Positions 16,656-27,523 of a stretch of DNA of 64,000 bases are shown here, piece by piece. The translations under genes and the position numbers were made by a program. The notes below the pieces were generated by a model. The model ran no database searches. It saw only the letters and a list, made by a program, of their open reading frames with translations, and was not told the origin of the DNA. The DNA is from Clostridia bacterium (lineage in GTDB: Bacteria > Bacillota > Clostridia > Christensenellales > Aristaeellaceae), in NCBI GenBank assembly GCA_017543905.1, contig JAFYFC010000037.1:1-64000 (forward strand), given 5' to 3'. Numbering within the stretch: position 1 is the stretch's first letter; each line of letters starts with the position of its first letter.

Positions 16656-17122
16656 ATTTCTTTCCTCCGTAGGGTATGTATTTCCGTCCCGCGTTCCACG
16701 TCCTCCTCCGTGAGCACGCGCACGCCGTTTTGCTTAAGCAGCGCGGCGCACACGCCGTCGCCGGGCACGCGCGTGCCCGTAAACGTGCCGTCGTATACGC
16801 ATCCCGCGCCGCAGGAGGGCGAACGCGCCTTTAGCACGGCCGTATGCGCTGCGCATATACGCGCGACGCGCAATACCGCCTGCGCGCCCTCGCAAAACGC
16901 GTCCGTCACGTCCGCGCCGCTTTTCGTGAACACGCGCCCGCCTTTCTGCTCGGCAGGCTCGCGGGGCGTAGGCAGCCCGCCCAGCTGCTCCGGACACACG
17001 GGAATAAGCGTGTGCTCCCGCGCGAGCGCAATGACGCTTTGGCAGGTCTTGACCTCTCCGCTGTAACGGCATTTTAAGCCCAGCAGACACGCGCTCACGA
17101 CGATATTCGCCACATTTCTCAC
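16652..17122 (-). CDS. DUF523 family protein
   Basis: A 156-aa cytosolic protein of the YbbK/DUF523 family. It shows the conserved cysteine motifs VSACLLGLKCRYSG (about 8-21), CPEQLGGLPTPREPAE (about 43-58) and KARSPSCG. The cysteines suggest metal or Fe-S binding, but the biochemical role is not known to me. Gene start: GAGGTGAG just before the ATG at 17122. It heads a two-gene operon with the aldo/keto reductase from the promoter at 17133-17161. Confidence 0.88.
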   Translation of the reverse strand: MRNVANIVVSACLLGLKCRYSGEVKTCQSVIALAREHTLIPVCPEQLGGLPTPREPAEQKGGRVFTKSGADVTDAFCEGAQAVLRVARICAAHTAVLKARSPSCGAGCVYDGTFTGTRVPGDGVCAALLKQNGVRVLTEEDVERGTEIHTLRRKEI

Positions 17123-17132
17123 CTCTGAGGAA

Positions 17133-17161
17133 ATTTTATCTCAAAAACGCGCACGTGTCAA
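17133..17161 (-). promoter_or_regulatory. Sigma-A promoter of the DUF523-aldo/keto reductase operon
   Basis: On the minus strand, TTGACA (17161-17156) and TAAAAT (17138-17133) are 17 bp apart, only about 10 nt before the start codon. Confidence 0.7.
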
Positions 17162-17228
17162 CCGAAGCGCAAAATTTCATCTTTTCCGTTTGTACGGTAT
17201 TTGTACAGCCGATTTAATCGTGATTCTC

Positions 17229-17257
17229 TTGCATTATCCTTATTTATATGATAAAAT
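17229..17257 (+). promoter_or_regulatory. Sigma-A promoter of the ATP synthase operon
   Basis: TTGCAT (17229-17234) and TAAAAT (17252-17257) are 17 bp apart. The first gene starts at 17279, with AGGAGAG before it. Confidence 0.75.
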
Positions 17258-17278
17258 ACCTGTTCAGGAGAGATTGTT

Positions 17279-17530
17279 ATGAAGGACGCAAGGCTGCTGG
17301 TGTGGATAACGCAGCTGGGGCTGACGGTCGCGTCGCCCCTTACGCTGTTCACCCTTGCGGGCATATACCTCGCAAACAGGTTCGTTCTGGGCAAATGGGC
17401 GATACTCGCGGGCATCGCGCTGGGGCTTATAAGCGCCGTGCAGGGGCTTAGGTCTACGCTCAAAGCGCTGGACGCAGCCGAACGCAGACGCGACAAAAAG
17501 CAGCCTCCGTCCTTCAACGAGCACGACTGA
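17279..17530 (+). CDS. AtpZ/AtpI-like small membrane protein
   Basis: An 83-aa protein with two hydrophobic segments (about 7-30 and 38-58) separated by NRFVLGKW and ending in a charged tail. It sits first in the ATP synthase operon, where Bacillota commonly encode AtpZ (DUF-type F0 accessory protein). AtpZ and AtpI have been linked to assembly of the c ring and to ion supply for the enzyme. AGGAGA lies 8 nt before the ATG. The assignment rests mainly on position, size and topology. Confidence 0.75.
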   Translation: MKDARLLVWITQLGLTVASPLTLFTLAGIYLANRFVLGKWAILAGIALGLISAVQGLRSTLKALDAAERRRDKKQPPSFNEHD

Positions 17531-17543
17531 ACGCGGAGAACAA

Positions 17544-17945
17544 ATGGATTCACGCAAAGAGCTGATAAATAAGACGCTGCTCCTGGCGGCGGCGGAAACT
17601 GTGTGCGCGCTTATAATGACGGGCGTATTCGCGCTCGCCGGCAGGCTTGACGCGTCTGTGTGGCTGGGCGCGCTTGCGGGCGTGATACTCGCCTGCGCGG
17701 ATTATTTCGTGATGGCGTTATACGCCTACACCGCGTCGGACAAGGCAGTCAGGGGCGACGTATCCGGCGGCAAGCGCGTGATGACCGCGTCCTACATAGG
17801 GCGCCTTGCAGTGCTGTTCGGCGTTTTGTTCGTGCTGGTAAAAAGCGGACGCGTAAACGCGATCGCGGCGATAGTGCCTTTGGCGCTTATGCGCTTTATA
17901 CTTACGGGAATCGAATTTTTCAAAAAGAAGGGCGGTGCGCAGTAG
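17544..17945 (+). CDS. atpI: ATP synthase subunit I-like protein (AtpI)
   Basis: A 133-aa protein with four hydrophobic segments, of the size and topology of ATP-synt_I family members encoded just before atpB. These proteins help assemble the c ring and are not part of the mature enzyme. Its stop codon overlaps the GTG start of the a-subunit gene by one base. Sequence similarity in this family is weak, so position in the operon carries much of the weight. Confidence 0.75.
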   Translation: MDSRKELINKTLLLAAAETVCALIMTGVFALAGRLDASVWLGALAGVILACADYFVMALYAYTASDKAVRGDVSGGKRVMTASYIGRLAVLFGVLFVLVKSGRVNAIAAIVPLALMRFILTGIEFFKKKGGAQ

Positions 17946-18877
17946 TGGATTTACAGGTAACGGGCGCATTCGTCTATTATACCCTGCCAGTACTGGGCGG
18001 TATCCCTATCACGCAGACCACGGTATCGTCGTTTCTGGTCGCGCTGTGCATGATAGTGTTTTCCGTGTGGATGGGAAAGCGTCTTAAAAAACGGCCCGAC
18101 GGGCTGCAGACGCTGGTCGAAAAGGGCGTAAGCATGCTGTACGGCATGGTTGGCGAGACCATGGGCGAGCACAACCTTAATTGGGCGCCGTTCATAGGCA
18201 CGATCTTTCTGTCCAGCATACTCGGCAGTCTCATAGGTCTTACAGGCTTTCTGCGCTCCTCCACGGCGGATCTTTCGTGCGTGCTGGTATGGGCAGTGGG
18301 CGTGAGCCTGATCATATGGTACAACAACATAAAGCACAACGGCTTCTTCGGCTGGCTCAGGGGCTTTACCAGGCCCATAGCGGTAATGACGCCGATGAAC
18401 GTGATAAGCGAGCTCGCGCAGCCCGTATCGATGGCGTTCCGTCATTTCGGGAACGTGGCGGGCGGCGGCGTGATAACGTCGATACTGTATATCGCGCTGT
18501 CGGGCGCGAGCGCGGCGCTTTTAAGGCTCGTCGCCTCCAGCGGTTATATCGCGGGCGGCGCGCTGCTCGTTGCGGGGGCGGGGCTTATTTGGCTGTACAA
18601 AAAGCGCTCCGCGTATAACGCGGTCAAGCTCAAAAAGGAGCGCAAGCCCGCCGCGAGATACCTTATACTCGGCTGCGCGTGCGCGGTGATCGGCGTATTC
18701 GGGCTTTTACAGGCGGCGGGCGCGCTGTCGGGCGTGCCGGTGCTCGCCCTGGGCATACCCGCGCTGTTTTCCTGCTACTTCGACCTGTTCTCGGGCTTTG
18801 TGCAGGCGTACGTATTTACGCTGCTTACAATGGTATACATTTCCAATTCGCTGCCCGCCGAGCCGGCAGGCAAATAA
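17945..18877 (+). CDS. atpB: ATP synthase F0 subunit a, with a large insertion
   Basis: A 310-aa membrane subunit that forms the ion half-channels beside the c ring. I chose the GTG at 17945, which overlaps the previous stop codon; the open frame upstream is out of context. The essential stator arginine is Arg166 in SMAFRHFGN. The last helix motif is FVQAYVFTLLTMVYIS (about 285-300). Most a subunits have about 60 residues between these motifs; here there are about 115. The extra stretch includes two more hydrophobic segments and a basic loop (LYKKRSAYNAVKLKKERK, about 217-234). Family identity is secure; the insertion is unusual. Confidence 0.92.
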   Translation: MDLQVTGAFVYYTLPVLGGIPITQTTVSSFLVALCMIVFSVWMGKRLKKRPDGLQTLVEKGVSMLYGMVGETMGEHNLNWAPFIGTIFLSSILGSLIGLTGFLRSSTADLSCVLVWAVGVSLIIWYNNIKHNGFFGWLRGFTRPIAVMTPMNVISELAQPVSMAFRHFGNVAGGGVITSILYIALSGASAALLRLVASSGYIAGGALLVAGAGLIWLYKKRSAYNAVKLKKERKPAARYLILGCACAVIGVFGLLQAAGALSGVPVLALGIPALFSCYFDLFSGFVQAYVFTLLTMVYISNSLPAEPAGK

Positions 18878-18930
18878 GCCGAGGCCTGCATAAAATACAA
18901 AAATCATTATATTTCAGGAGGAATTACCAT

Positions 18931-19182
18931 ATGGATCCGACCATCGCAGAAGCGATCGCAAGCGCGGGAAAGGCAATCGGCGCGGGACTGTGCATGGGCA
19001 TAGGCGCCATCGGCCCGGGCATGGGCGAGGGCACCGCCGTAAGCAAGGCGCTGGAGGGCATGGCGCGTCAGCCCGAAATGGCGGGCACGCTGCGCTCCAC
19101 GATGATAATGGGCTGCGCAATCGCCGAAACCACCGGCATATATTCGCTGCTCATCGCGTTTCTTATACTGTTTGTGCTGTAA
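18931..19182 (+). CDS. atpE: ATP synthase F0 subunit c (two-carboxylate, Na+-type)
   Basis: An 83-aa hairpin protein forming the rotor ring. Helix 1 has GIGAIGPGMGEGTAVSKAL, the loop has ARQPE, and helix 2 has AIAETTGIYSLLIAF. Aligned to the Na+ c subunit of Ilyobacter (Gln32, Glu65, Ser66, Thr67, Tyr70), this protein has Glu33, Glu66, Thr67, Thr68 and Tyr71. Glu in place of the Gln gives the two-carboxylate motif described for Fusobacterium nucleatum, which uses Na+. CAGGAGG precedes the ATG. Na+ coupling is predicted, not shown. Confidence 0.95.
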   Translation: MDPTIAEAIASAGKAIGAGLCMGIGAIGPGMGEGTAVSKALEGMARQPEMAGTLRSTMIMGCAIAETTGIYSLLIAFLILFVL

Positions 19183-19209
19183 GCGGCGCAAGCCTTTCCG
19201 AAGGGAGAA

Positions 19210-19722
19210 ATGCACTTGGGCCGGTTTGAAGGTTTTATCGGCGTCGATTTCTGGACAGCGCTGTTCGTGCTGCTGAACACGCTGGCTATATTCTTTGTAG
19301 CCAGAAAATTCCTGTTCGCGCCGGTGCACAAGCTGATAAGCGACCGTCAGAAGGAGATAGACGACTCCTACGCAGGCGCGGAAAAAGCCAGGGCGGACGC
19401 CGAGGCGCTCAAAAGCGAATACGAAAGCAAGCTCGCGCAGGCACAGACGGCCTCCGAGCAGATACTTTCCGACGCGCAGAAGCGCGCACGCGCGCGCGAG
19501 GAGGAGATACTCAAATCCGCCCGCGCGGAGGCAGGCGCGCTTTTGGACAAGGCAGTTGCCGATATAGAGCTCGAAAAGCGCAAGGCCGTCAGCGAGGCGG
19601 AGCACGAAATCTCCTCCCTCGCCCTCGCGCTGGCCGAAAAGGTGCTGGAGCGCGAGATCACGGACGCCGACCGCGAGGCGCTGACCGACAGGTTCATAGA
19701 CGGATTGGGTGAGCGCAAATGA
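19210..19722 (+). CDS. atpF: ATP synthase F0 subunit b
   Basis: A 170-aa peripheral stalk subunit. It has one N-terminal membrane helix (about 14-34) and then a long heptad-rich, Ala/Glu/Lys-rich helix ending in an F1-binding part. The start of the soluble region (FLFAPVHKLISDRQKEID) is typical of AtpF. It links subunit a to the delta subunit. Its end overlaps the delta gene by 4 nt. AAGGGAG precedes the ATG. Confidence 0.94.
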   Translation: MHLGRFEGFIGVDFWTALFVLLNTLAIFFVARKFLFAPVHKLISDRQKEIDDSYAGAEKARADAEALKSEYESKLAQAQTASEQILSDAQKRARAREEEILKSARAEAGALLDKAVADIELEKRKAVSEAEHEISSLALALAEKVLEREITDADREALTDRFIDGLGERK

Positions 19723-20258
19723 CGCAGACAGGCAGGGAATACGCAAACGCGCTGTTTGCTTTGGCGCGCGACGAGGGCGCGGACGACGCGGTCATGGACG
19801 GGCTTAAGCTGGTAGGCGAAACGTGGACGCGGGAAGGCGGGCTCGTGCGGTTTCTTAATTCCCGCAGCGTGAGCAAGGCGGAAAAAAGCGCGGCGCTCGA
19901 AGCGTGCTACGGCGCGTACGTGCACGTATACGTGCTAAACGTCCTTAAAATCCTGTCTCACATGTGCGCCGCGCAGCTCGTGCCCGAGGTGTGCGCCGCC
20001 TACAAAAGCGAGTATAACGCTCATCACGGCATACTGCCGGTCAGGGCGGTAACGCCGCGTCCGCTTAATGGCGTGCAGCTTGCGCGCCTCAAGGAAAAGC
20101 TCGCCGCGCTCACCGGCAAGCAGATCGAGCTTGCGAACGACACCGACGCGCGTCTGCTTGCCGGCGTGCGGCTCGAATACGACAAATACATGACCGACGA
20201 TACCGTAAGGCGGCGGCTTGAGGATATGCGCGCGCTGCTTACGGAAAAACCTATGTGA
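19719..20258 (+). CDS. atpH: ATP synthase F1 subunit delta
   Basis: A 179-aa subunit that joins the b stalk to the top of the alpha/beta hexamer. The N-terminal helical domain begins [17 protein letters not shown], and the C-terminal [22 protein letters not shown] matches the family signature. The start overlaps atpF (ATGA). Position between atpF and atpA is canonical. Confidence 0.93.
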   Translation: MTQTGREYANALFALARDEGADDAVMDGLKLVGETWTREGGLVRFLNSRSVSKAEKSAALEACYGAYVHVYVLNVLKILSHMCAAQLVPEVCAAYKSEYNAHHGILPVRAVTPRPLNGVQLARLKEKLAALTGKQIELANDTDARLLAGVRLEYDKYMTDDTVRRRLEDMRALLTEKPM

Positions 20259-20277
20259 CAGCGAAAGCAGGAAGCAG

Positions 20278-21792
20278 ATGGATTTAAGAGCGGAAGAAAT
20301 CACGAAGCTTATTCGTGAACAGATAAAAAACTACGAGACGCGCGTCAAAACGGACGAGACCGGCACCGTCATACTGACCGGCGACGGCATCGCGCGCGTG
20401 AGCGGACTGGACGAGTGCGTGGCGGGCGAGCTGATCGAATTTCCGAACGGCTCCTACGGCATGGCGCAGAATTTAGAGGAAAACAGCGTCTCGGTAATAA
20501 TACTCGGCAGCGATTCCGGCATACGCGAGGGCGACACGGTAAAGCGCACGGGCAGGGTCGTGTCCGTGCCGGTGGGCGAAAAGCTTATCGGGCGCGTGGT
20601 GAACGCGCTGGGCGAGCCGATAGACGGCAAGGGCCCCATAGACAGCGCGGCGTTCATGCCCATCGAGGCGCCCGCGCCGGGCATTATAGACCGCAAGCAC
20701 GTCGACACGCCGCTTATGACGGGCATAAAGGCGATAGACTCCATGATACCCATCGGCCGCGGTCAGAGAGAGCTTATAATCGGAGACCGCCAGACGGGCA
20801 AGACCACTATCGCTACCGATACGATACTTAACCAGAAGGGCACGGGCGTGATCTGCATATATGTCGCGATCGGCCAGAAGCGCTCGACCGTGGCGCAGGT
20901 GGTGCAGGCGCTCACGCTCAGAGGCGCGATGGACTATACCATAGTCGTGTCCGCAAGCGCGAGCGAGCTATCCCCCATGCAGTACATCGCGCCTTATTCC
21001 GGCTGCACGATGGGCGAATACTTCATGAAGCAGGGACGGGACGTGCTGGTGGTGTACGACGATTTGAGCAAGCACGCGGTCGCGTACCGCGCCATCTCGC
21101 TGCTCATACGCCGCCCGCCCGGACGCGAGGCCTACCCCGGCGACGTGTTTTACCTGCATTCGCGGCTGCTGGAGCGCGCCGCGCACATGTCCGAGGCGCA
21201 CGGGGGCGGCAGCCTTACCGCGCTGCCCATAATCGAAACGCAGGCGGGCGACGTGTCCGCTTACATTCCCACAAACGTCATATCGATAACCGACGGGCAG
21301 ATTTTCCTTGAGACGGAGCTGTTCAATTCCGGCATAATGCCCGCCGTAAATCCGGGCATATCCGTATCCCGCGTAGGCGGCGACGCGCAGATAAAAGCGA
21401 TGAAAAAGGTCGCGGGCTCGCTTAAGCTGCTGTACTCCCAGTACAGAGAGCTGCAGAGCTTTTCGCAGTTCGGCAGCGAGCTGGACGCGGACACCCGCGC
21501 GCGCCTGGCGCTGGGCGAGCGCATAGTGGAAATACTCAAGCAGAAAAACGAATCGCCCGTCGAGGCGGCGCATCAGGTGTGCATTATTTACGCCGTAGTC
21601 AACGGACTGCTGAACGACATAGCCGTAAGCCGTCTGCAGGCGTTCGAGACGCGGCTGTACGAATTTCTGGACAACCGGCACGAAGACGTGCTTCAGGCGA
21701 TACGCACGAGCGGAAAGCTCGAGCCCGAGACCGAGGAAAAGCTAAAAAACGCGATAGCAGAGCTCAAGCGCGAATTCGGCACGGATAAATAA
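20278..21792 (+). CDS. atpA: ATP synthase F1 subunit alpha
   Basis: A 504-aa non-catalytic nucleotide-binding subunit of the F1 head. I chose the ATG at 20278, 19 nt after atpH, which gives the usual N-terminus ([19 protein letters not shown]); the open frame runs 20 codons further upstream inside atpH. Walker A is GDRQTGKTT (about 169-177), and the conserved [16 protein letters not shown] is present near 362. Length is normal. Confidence 0.96.
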   Translation: MDLRAEEITKLIREQIKNYETRVKTDETGTVILTGDGIARVSGLDECVAGELIEFPNGSYGMAQNLEENSVSVIILGSDSGIREGDTVKRTGRVVSVPVGEKLIGRVVNALGEPIDGKGPIDSAAFMPIEAPAPGIIDRKHVDTPLMTGIKAIDSMIPIGRGQRELIIGDRQTGKTTIATDTILNQKGTGVICIYVAIGQKRSTVAQVVQALTLRGAMDYTIVVSASASELSPMQYIAPYSGCTMGEYFMKQGRDVLVVYDDLSKHAVAYRAISLLIRRPPGREAYPGDVFYLHSRLLERAAHMSEAHGGGSLTALPIIETQAGDVSAYIPTNVISITDGQIFLETELFNSGIMPAVNPGISVSRVGGDAQIKAMKKVAGSLKLLYSQYRELQSFSQFGSELDADTRARLALGERIVEILKQKNESPVEAAHQVCIIYAVVNGLLNDIAVSRLQAFETRLYEFLDNRHEDVLQAIRTSGKLEPETEEKLKNAIAELKREFGTDK

Positions 21793-21809
21793 CACTCAGG
21801 AGGAATTGC

Positions 21810-22661
21810 ATGGCCGGCGTTTCCGCCAAGGCGATAACCACGCGCATACGCACGCTCAGAAGCACGCGCCAGATAACCAAGGCGATGGAAATGGTAGCAT
21901 CGAGCAAGCTGCGCCGCGCGCAGGCGCGCATCGTGTCGTCGCGGCCTTACTTCAATATCATATACGGCGTGATACAGGACATCGCCGCCGCCAACCGCGA
22001 ACACACGCTGCCCTATCTCGCGTGCGAAAAAAACTGTGCGGACAAGATCACCTACGTGGTGATCGCGGGCGACAGAGGGCTTGCGGGCGGCTACAACTCC
22101 AATATACTGAACAAATGCTACGCGGAGACGGCCGGCTGCGCGTGCGAGGTGCTGCCCATAGGCAAAAAGGCGGTGGACTTCTTTTCCGCGCGCGGGACCG
22201 CGCTGCTGAGCACGAATTACGCGGGCGCTGAGCACGTGGACGTGGGCGACTGCTTCACTCTGGCGCGCAGCCTGTGCCGGAGGTTCCGGCGCGGCGAATG
22301 CAAAGAGGTGCGCATAGGCTATACGAACTTCGCCTCCGTCCTCACGCAGACGCCGGTAACGCTCAAGCTGCTTCCGCTGGAGGGAGGCCACAGCGCGCCG
22401 GGCGCGTCCGCCGACATACTCTACGAGCCCTCGAGCGAAGAGGTGTTCGAAACCATAATCCCCGAATACATAGGCGGAGTGATATACGGCGCGCTGTGCG
22501 AAAGCCGCGCGAGCGAGCAGGCGGCGCGCAGGGGCGCGATGGACACCGCCACTCAGAACGCGGACGACATGATAGCCGATCTCAGCCTTAAATACAACCG
22601 CGCGCGGCAGGCGGCGATCACTCAGGAAATCACCGAGATCGTGGCAGGCAGCCAAAGCTGA
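21810..22661 (+). CDS. atpG: ATP synthase F1 subunit gamma
   Basis: A 283-aa central shaft subunit. The N-terminal helix (ITTRIRTLRSTRQITKAMEM) and the C-terminal helix (MDTATQNADDMIADLSLKYN followed by RARQAAITQE) form the rotating coiled coil, as in all AtpG. The middle shows VVIAGDRGLAGGYN. CAGGAGG precedes the ATG. Confidence 0.96.
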   Translation: MAGVSAKAITTRIRTLRSTRQITKAMEMVASSKLRRAQARIVSSRPYFNIIYGVIQDIAAANREHTLPYLACEKNCADKITYVVIAGDRGLAGGYNSNILNKCYAETAGCACEVLPIGKKAVDFFSARGTALLSTNYAGAEHVDVGDCFTLARSLCRRFRRGECKEVRIGYTNFASVLTQTPVTLKLLPLEGGHSAPGASADILYEPSSEEVFETIIPEYIGGVIYGALCESRASEQAARRGAMDTATQNADDMIADLSLKYNRARQAAITQEITEIVAGSQS

Positions 22662-24493
<1,832 letters not shown>

Positions 24494-24537
24494 ATTAATA
24501 CATTCGTTTATTTTCGGGCTTAAAGGCAAAGGGCATT

Positions 24538-25014
24538 ATGATAATAAGACGCGCGAAAATCTCCGATATACCGGACATAAACAGGCTGCTGTATCAGGTG
24601 TGCGCAGTGCACGCCGCCGTGCGGCCGGATCTGTTCAGGACGGGCGGCAAAAAATACACTGACGCAGAAATAAGCGAAATAATCGCGGACGATTCGCGCC
24701 CGATATTCGTATACGAGGAAAGCGGCAGCGTGTGCGGATACGCGTTTTGCATATTCCAAAGACACGAAAACGAAGGCGCTCTCAACGACCTCGTCACCCT
24801 GTACGTCGACGATCTGTGCGTGGACGAGACCTGCCGCGCGCGCGGCATAGGACGCGCGCTGTACAGGCACGTGCTCGCCTTCGCGGAAAGCGCCGGCTGC
24901 TACAACGTGATGCTGAACGTGTGGGCGGGCAACGAGTCCGCGCAGCGCTTTTACGAAAATCTGGGGCTGAAGATACAGAAATACGGCATGGAAACGATAC
25001 TAAAGCGCGCCTGA
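24538..25014 (+). CDS. GNAT-family N-acetyltransferase
   Basis: A 158-aa acyl-CoA-dependent acetyltransferase. The acetyl-CoA pyrophosphate motif is CRARGIGRALYRHV (about 103-116), followed by the AQRFYENLGLK segment typical of the C-terminal GNAT core. The N-terminus (IIRRAKISDIPDINRL) also matches. It lies 44 nt after atpC with AAAGG before the ATG. The acetyl acceptor cannot be predicted. Confidence 0.88.
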   Translation: MIIRRAKISDIPDINRLLYQVCAVHAAVRPDLFRTGGKKYTDAEISEIIADDSRPIFVYEESGSVCGYAFCIFQRHENEGALNDLVTLYVDDLCVDETCRARGIGRALYRHVLAFAESAGCYNVMLNVWAGNESAQRFYENLGLKIQKYGMETILKRA

Positions 25015-25042
25015 GCTAAGCTTTTAATTGGAGGGAATACCG

Positions 25043-26557
25043 ATGAAAAAACTGATTGCGCTTATACTTGCGCTGTGCGTGTGCGCGGGCGCGGCGTCCG
25101 CAGAGGGCTTCGGCTCGTGGTTGAGCGGACTGTGGGGCAGCGGGACGGAGACCGACCAGACCTCCGAGCGCAGCCAAAGCGAATTTGATGCTTTGTTCGA
25201 CTCCGGCAAAACGCCCGTGCTCGAAAAGGAGTACATAGACGTCAGCGACGTGCCCGTGTACGTGAGCGCGGAGTTCGCGCGCGCGAACGCGGAGACCTTA
25301 GGCGTCGCGCCCGAGCAGATCGGCGACGGGCTCGTGTACGTAGGCAGCGGCGGCATGCTGGCCGGCGAGGACGCGAAATACTTCTATCCCCTGACCGTAT
25401 CGCCGGACGGCAGCAAAATGTGCACGGTATTCGGAAGCTTAGCCTTATGCTACGACGGCGAAAAGCTGATCGCGCAGACCATATCTACTGAACGCAGCGT
25501 ACCCGACGAGGACGGCGGCCACGCGCTCGAAAAGCAGCTCGCGTCAGGAACGAATACGTTCGTATATCTGTTCGGTTCCACAGACGGCGTTATCTGGTCG
25601 CCCGACGGCAGCAAGGCTGTGCTTCTGAACAGCTACGCTTTCCTTACCACTATGAACCCGACTTATTCGCAGCTGATGATAATGGACGTGGAAGCGGGCG
25701 ACGTATACGTCGCGCACAAGTTCTCCGAGAAGAGGTTCGTCGATAAAACCGAAAACGAGGATTACGGCGCGGTAATGGGCGCGTGCTTCGACGAAAGCAG
25801 CAGATATATATACTATACCGTGTACTCGAATCCGCCCTCTCTGCGCAGGCACGACACCGAAACCGGCGAGGACGTACTCGTTCAGAAGCTGCTTGAGACC
25901 ATGGGAGAATATCCCAGCCGCCCGCGCCTGTACCTTATGCGCGACGGCAGCGCGCTTGCACTGTACGAGGGCCATACCCGCGGCGATTTCGGGCTTTTGT
26001 ACATGTACGAAAGCGCCGGACAGCGCTATTACAGGCGCTACGCGACCGGCTTTGAGCCTTACGGACGGCTGACGAGCTTCGAAATGAACGCGCAAAGCGG
26101 CCTGGGCATCGCGTACAATTGCGATGTCCTGGCGATGAACACAGACGCTTCTTCACTGCTGATAATCGACACCGACAAAAAAATGGACGGGCTCGGAAGG
26201 CCTGTGTTCATAACTCCGGACGGCAGCGCGGTCAGGCTGAGCAAGGCGGAATACATAAAGCAGTGCGACGAGGGCGCGCTGCCGGGAGCTTACGCTTATA
26301 TCTATTCCGCCTGTCTTTCGCCGGACGGCGAATACGCGCTTTTGGCTGTGCACACGCCCAAGACAAGGGACAGCTGCATGTACATACTCCGTCTGCGCAC
26401 GCTCGCGCTGCTCAGACTGGAATTGCCCGAGGGCACGGAGATCCGCGATTTCGCGTACAATATAAACCTGAACCGAAGCTTCCTGCGCGGGATCGAATGG
26501 TTCACGGGAGACGTGATCTGCTCCGCCCGGGGCATGTACAGGCTCACGTGGAAATAA
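25043..26557 (+). CDS. Secreted beta-propeller (PD40-like) protein
   Basis: A 504-aa protein. I chose the ATG at 25043, with GGAGGG upstream. It begins with a clear signal peptide (MKKLIALILALCVCAGAASA, cut probably after ASA). The mature part has repeated SPDGS/SPDGE strands near VSPDGSKMCTVFG, WSPDGSKAVLLN and LSPDGEYALLAV, as in TolB/PD40 propellers. It has no anchor motif, so it is probably released or wall-associated. Partner and substrate are unknown. The gene ends just before the terminator at 26582-26605. Confidence 0.75.
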   Translation: MKKLIALILALCVCAGAASAEGFGSWLSGLWGSGTETDQTSERSQSEFDALFDSGKTPVLEKEYIDVSDVPVYVSAEFARANAETLGVAPEQIGDGLVYVGSGGMLAGEDAKYFYPLTVSPDGSKMCTVFGSLALCYDGEKLIAQTISTERSVPDEDGGHALEKQLASGTNTFVYLFGSTDGVIWSPDGSKAVLLNSYAFLTTMNPTYSQLMIMDVEAGDVYVAHKFSEKRFVDKTENEDYGAVMGACFDESSRYIYYTVYSNPPSLRRHDTETGEDVLVQKLLETMGEYPSRPRLYLMRDGSALALYEGHTRGDFGLLYMYESAGQRYYRRYATGFEPYGRLTSFEMNAQSGLGIAYNCDVLAMNTDASSLLIIDTDKKMDGLGRPVFITPDGSAVRLSKAEYIKQCDEGALPGAYAYIYSACLSPDGEYALLAVHTPKTRDSCMYILRLRTLALLRLELPEGTEIRDFAYNINLNRSFLRGIEWFTGDVICSARGMYRLTWK

Positions 26558-26581
26558 ATAACAAAGGATAAACAAAGCCAT

Positions 26582-26605
26582 AAAAGCGGCTGCAAGGCCG
26601 TTTTT
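26582..26605 (+). terminator. Intrinsic terminator after the propeller gene
   Basis: The stem AAAAGCGGC / GCCGTTTTT (one G-U pair) ends in a U-run. The ATG of the possible YitT start at 26606 directly follows. Confidence 0.75.
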
Positions 26606-27508
26606 ATGTGCAGAAATTGGATAGGTGCACCCTTGAGCATAACAGAAAAGCTGAAGCTTATAAACAAAAAGCAGCTCGCGGTATCGTACGCGCATATCGT
26701 GCTGGGCTGCGTGCTGGGCGGAGCGGCGTATCCGCTGTTTCTGACCCCTAACAACATCGCCCCCGGCGGGCTTACCGGCGTGGGCATAATACTTAACTAC
26801 ATATTCGGTCTGCCCGTCGGCATGACCTCTCTGGCGCTTAACGTGCCTCTGTTCATACTAAGCTATAAGGCGATAGGCGGCACGTTCGCCTTCAGGAGCC
26901 TTATCGCGACGCTTCTGTTCAGCGTATCGATAGACGCGCTGCCCTTCAGCGCGCTGACGGACGATCCGCTGCTGGCCACGCTGTTCGGCGGCATACTGCT
27001 CGGCATCGGGCTGGGGCTCATAATGCGCGGCAACGCCACCACCGGCGGCACAGACATGATCGCGCGCGTGGTGCACAGGAGATTTCCGTTTATAAGCGTC
27101 GGCTCCTTCCTCTTCGCGCTGGACTTCGTGGTGGTCGTGTGCGCGGGCTTCGCGGTGGGCGCGGAGCAGGCGCTGTACGCGCTGATAAGCATATTCGCCG
27201 CAGGCAGGATAGTCGACGCGGTGATGATAGGCTTTACCGCGGACAAAGCGTGCTTTATAATCTCGCAGAAGTGGGAAGCCATCACGCAGGGCATACTTTC
27301 TGGAATGGACAGGGGCGTTACGCTTCTGAGCGCGAAGGGCGCTTACACCGGACAGGAGCGGCCTGTGGTATTGTGCGTGGTGGACAGACGCGAGGTCATG
27401 TTACTAAAGCACGTAGTAAAGCAGCACGACGAAAACGCGTTCATGTTCATAACCCAGGCGCACGAGGCCATAGGCGAAGGCTTCGCGGGACTGAAGGAAG
27501 AGGATTAA
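26606..27508 (+). CDS. YitT family membrane protein (DUF161 + DUF2179)
   Basis: About 300 aa. The N-terminal half has five or so hydrophobic segments with the family motif LTPNNIAPGGLTGVGII (about 48-64). The C-terminal half is the soluble DUF2179 domain (GVTLLSAKGAYTGQERPVVLCVV). The function of the family is not established. The start is uncertain: the ATG at 26606 touches the terminator U-run, while the TTG at 26633 has GGATAGG upstream and gives a start more typical of the family. Either choice leaves the domains intact. Confidence 0.88.
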   Translation: MCRNWIGAPLSITEKLKLINKKQLAVSYAHIVLGCVLGGAAYPLFLTPNNIAPGGLTGVGIILNYIFGLPVGMTSLALNVPLFILSYKAIGGTFAFRSLIATLLFSVSIDALPFSALTDDPLLATLFGGILLGIGLGLIMRGNATTGGTDMIARVVHRRFPFISVGSFLFALDFVVVVCAGFAVGAEQALYALISIFAAGRIVDAVMIGFTADKACFIISQKWEAITQGILSGMDRGVTLLSAKGAYTGQERPVVLCVVDRREVMLLKHVVKQHDENAFMFITQAHEAIGEGFAGLKEED

Positions 27509-27523
27509 ATCAAAGGCGCGGAT

